A DNA stretch of 64,000 bases from assembly GCF_024734405.1 (NCBI RefSeq), contig NZ_CP059556.1:1984001-2048000 (forward strand), given 5' to 3'. Shown in pieces: positions 61,852 to 64,000 of the stretch. The translations under genes were made by a program, and so were the position numbers. Position 1 is the stretch's first letter. Each line of letters begins with the position of its first letter. The notes below the pieces were generated by a model that did not search any database, had not been told where the DNA came from, and saw nothing but the letters and a program-made list of their open reading frames with translations. The DNA comes from Saccharopolyspora gregorii. GTDB taxonomy: Bacteria > Actinomycetota > Actinomycetes > Mycobacteriales > Pseudonocardiaceae.

Positions 61852-63873
61852 ATGGCGGGGCGCGGGACCAACACGACGACGAAGGCCGAGCGCACGGCCG
61901 CACCCGCGCTGCCGGTGGCGAGCGTGCTGGTGGAGGTGTCGCTGCCCGCGCACCTGGACCGCACCTTCGACTACCTGGTCCCGGACCGGCTGCACGAGGC
62001 CGCCGTCGTCGGCTGCCGGGTGCGGGTGCGGTTCCGCGGCAAGCTCGTCGACGGGTACCTGCTGGAGCGCAAGGAGAACTCGGACTTCACCGGCACCCTG
62101 CAGTGGGTGGACCGGGTGATCTCCTCCGAGGTGGTGCTGCCGCCGCGGCTGCTGGAGCTGTGCCGCGCCGTCGCCGCCCGCTACGGCGGGATGCTCGCCG
62201 ACGTGGTGCGGCTCGCCGTGCCGCCCCGGCACGCGCGCGCCGAGAAGCAGGTCGCCGAACCCGCGCCCGTCCCGGAACGGCCGGACACCGCGGCGTGGCA
62301 GCGCTACCAGCGCGGACCGGCGCTGCTGGACGCCGTGCACGCGGGCAAACCGGCCCGCGCGGTGTGGCAGGCGCTGCCCGGCGAGCAGTGGACCGACCGG
62401 CTCGCCGAAGCCGCCGCCACCGCCGCGTCGGCCGGGCGCGGCGCGCTGGTCGTGGTGCCCGACCACCGCGACGTCACCCGGCTGCACGCCGCCTGCGCCC
62501 GCGCGGTCGGCGAGGACGGGGTCGTCGCGCTCACCTCGGAGCTCGGCCCGGGGGAGCGGTACAAGCGGTGGCTGAAGGTGCTGCGCGGCGCGGTGCGGGT
62601 GGTCGTCGGCACCCGCGCGGCCATGTTCGCCCCGGTCCACGACCTCGGGCTGGCCGTGGTGTGGGACGACGGGGACGCGATGCACAGCTACCCGCAGATG
62701 CCGTACCCGCACGCGCGGGACGTGCTCACCCACCGGGCGCACGCCGCCGGGGCCGCGGTGCTCGTCGCCGGGTTCGCCCGCACCGCGGAGGCCGCGCTGC
62801 TGGTGGAGACCGGCTGGGCGCAGCAGGTCGTCGGCAGCCGCGACCAGGTGCGGGCCGCCGCGCCGCGGGTGGTGGCGATCGGCGCCGACGACACCCAGCT
62901 GGCCCGCGATCCGGCGGCCCGCGCGGCCCGGCTGCCGTCGGTGGCGTTCGACGCGGCCCGCGCGGCGCTGCGCGACGGCGCCCCGGTGCTGGTGCAGGTC
63001 CCGCGCCGCGGCTACGTGCCCGCGCTGGCCTGCGGGGACTGCCGGGAGCAGGCGCGCTGCCGCCGCTGCGCGGGACCGCTGGGGTTGCCCGGCGGCACCG
63101 AGGACGGAGCGCCGAAACCGGCCGCGTGCCGCTGGTGCGGGGCGGCCGAGGCCGCGTTCCGCTGCGGGTCCTGCGGTTCGCGGCGGCTGCGGGCGATCGC
63201 CATCGGCGCGGGTCGCACCGCCGAGGAGCTCGGGCGGGCGTTCAGCGGCGTGGCGGTCCGCACCTCCGGCGGCGGGGAGATCCTCTCCAGCGTGCCCGCG
63301 GGACCGGCGTTGATCGTGTGCACGCCCGGTGCGGAACCCGTCGCCGAGGGCGGCTACGGCGCGGCGCTGCTGCTGGACGGGCGCACCCTGCTGTCCCGCC
63401 CGGAGCTGCGCGCCACCGAGGAGGCGCTGCGCCTGTGGTTCGCGGCGGCGGCGATGGTGCGCCCCGCGCAGGACGGCGGCCGGGTGGTGGTGATGGCCGA
63501 TTCCACGCTGCAACCGGTGCAGGCGCTGGTGCGCTGGGACCCGGCCTGGCACGCGTCGATCGAACTGGCCGGGCGCGCCGAGCTCGGCTTCCCGCCCGCG
63601 ATGCGGGTCGCCGCGGTGGACGGCTCGCCGGAGGCGGTGAACGACCTGCTGGACCACCTGGAACTGCCCGGCACCGGCGAGGTCCTGGGGCCGGTGCCGC
63701 TGGGCGAGGTCGATGAGGAGGGCGGCTCCGAGCAGGAGCGCGCACTGGTGCGGGTCACCCGCCCGGCGGGGCGCGAGCTCGCCACCGCGCTGCACGCGGC
63801 GCAGGCGGTCCGCGCCTCCCGCAGACCGGCCGAGCGGGTCAAGGTCCGGGTCGACCCGCTCGAACTCCTCTGA
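61852..63873 (+). CDS. priA: PriA-like primosomal protein, helicase motifs degenerate
   Basis: The 673-residue protein has the PriA 3'-BD start (VLVEVSLPAHLDRTFDYLVP, VGCRVRVRFRGKLVDGYLL) and a zinc region with paired Cys (CGDCREQARCRRC, CRWCG, CGSCGS). The helicase Walker A is absent and the DEEH box reads VVWDDGD, so it cannot be an active helicase; actinobacterial PriA proteins share this. It probably acts as replication-restart loader. ATG 61852 begins MAGRGTN, 46 nt inside a longer frame. Confidence 0.93.
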   Translation: MAGRGTNTTTKAERTAAPALPVASVLVEVSLPAHLDRTFDYLVPDRLHEAAVVGCRVRVRFRGKLVDGYLLERKENSDFTGTLQWVDRVISSEVVLPPRLLELCRAVAARYGGMLADVVRLAVPPRHARAEKQVAEPAPVPERPDTAAWQRYQRGPALLDAVHAGKPARAVWQALPGEQWTDRLAEAAATAASAGRGALVVVPDHRDVTRLHAACARAVGEDGVVALTSELGPGERYKRWLKVLRGAVRVVVGTRAAMFAPVHDLGLAVVWDDGDAMHSYPQMPYPHARDVLTHRAHAAGAAVLVAGFARTAEAALLVETGWAQQVVGSRDQVRAAAPRVVAIGADDTQLARDPAARAARLPSVAFDAARAALRDGAPVLVQVPRRGYVPALACGDCREQARCRRCAGPLGLPGGTEDGAPKPAACRWCGAAEAAFRCGSCGSRRLRAIAIGAGRTAEELGRAFSGVAVRTSGGGEILSSVPAGPALIVCTPGAEPVAEGGYGAALLLDGRTLLSRPELRATEEALRLWFAAAAMVRPAQDGGRVVVMADSTLQPVQALVRWDPAWHASIELAGRAELGFPPAMRVAAVDGSPEAVNDLLDHLELPGTGEVLGPVPLGEVDEEGGSEQERALVRVTRPAGRELATALHAAQAVRASRRPAERVKVRVDPLELL

Positions 63874-63893
63874 TCACCCGACCCGCCCGAGGT

Positions 63894-63936
63894 GAGTGGC
63901 CCGCTCGCCCGGTTCCGCCGCGCGGACGGGCCACTC
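63894..63936. terminator. Hairpin between priA and the next minus-strand gene
   Basis: GAGTGGCCCG (63894-63903) pairs with CGGGCCACTC (63927-63936). It lies between convergent stops. Confidence 0.75.
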
Positions 63937-63943
63937 ATCCGGG

Positions 63944-64000
63944 TCAGTAGCGGTAGAGGCCGGGCAGGCCGGGGGCCGGGTCCGCGGACGCGGAGTTCGG
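63944..64000 (-). CDS. C-terminal end of a gene continuing beyond the window
   Basis: A TGA at 63944-63946 on the minus strand closes a frame reading PNSASADPAPGLPGLYRY. Only 18 codons are visible, so no family can be given; its place after a terminator supports a real gene end. Confidence 0.4.
   Translation of the reverse strand, partial: PNSASADPAPGLPGLYRY

Overview
The window is GC-rich actinomycete chromosome. Codon-position bias, GTG/TTG starts behind GGAGG-type ribosome binding sites, an ANTAR regulator of the PdtaR type, a CoaE-GrpB fusion and a PriA without helicase motifs all fit Actinobacteria. The order pdtaR - polA - rpsA - coaE - DUF402 - uvrB follows the mycobacterial backbone, and the integrated element is of the AICE class seen in Streptomyces and Saccharopolyspora. 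A member of the Pseudonocardiales, perhaps Saccharopolyspora or a relative, is my best guess; no rRNA is present to test it.

Left edge (1-6308, all minus strand): part of a small specialised-metabolite operon. A cytochrome P450 is followed by a ferritin-like enzyme of the VioB/RebD/StaD family and then by a fused aminotransferase-methyltransferase that runs off the window. The logic resembles bisindole pathways (amino acid to keto acid or imine, oxidative dimerisation, P450 coupling), but an aminotransferase stands where an amino-acid oxidase is usual.

6541-13285: a MacB-like ABC exporter (ATPase plus FtsX-type permease) divergent from a NarL-type sensor kinase. The cognate response regulator is separated from the kinase by about 0.8 kb of debris, an NRPS condensation-domain fragment abutting a truncated ABC ATPase fragment in opposite orientation. 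A DedA membrane protein follows.

13.4-28.3 kb: a decayed integrase lies just outside a 14.1-kb actinomycete integrative and conjugative element (AICE). The element is bounded by 46-bp direct repeats, the right one being the 3' half of a tRNA with anticodon CAA. It carries control genes with palindromic operators, a spread/transfer module with an FtsK/TraB translocase, an accessory block (PycTM-like membrane effector, HEAGH metalloprotease-like protein, GGDEF protein), a primase-polymerase plus DUF3987 replication pair, an iteron cluster, an RRQRL-type zinc protein, Xis and Int. The PycTM-like protein close to a stand-alone GGDEF protein is the most provocative point of the window.

28.5-44.9 kb: conserved housekeeping genes (pdtaR, thioesterase, polA, VOC protein, YhgE/Pip protein with a degenerate ABC partner, GNAT, methyltransferase, rpsA, coaE, DUF402, uvrB) separated by strong hairpin terminators.

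45-59.6 kb: a P-loop NTPase paired with a membrane-anchored periplasmic-binding-like sensor, a four-gene acyl-CoA catabolic operon, a DUF6461 gene, a LysR regulator and an ABC system whose ATPase is fused to an extracytoplasmic alpha/beta hydrolase. Two copies of a palindromic repeat of about 170 bp with compensatory stem changes lie at 41.2 and 54.2 kb.

59.9-64 kb: a yybP-ykoY-type manganese riboswitch before terC, then trmL, priA and the tail of a further minus-strand gene.
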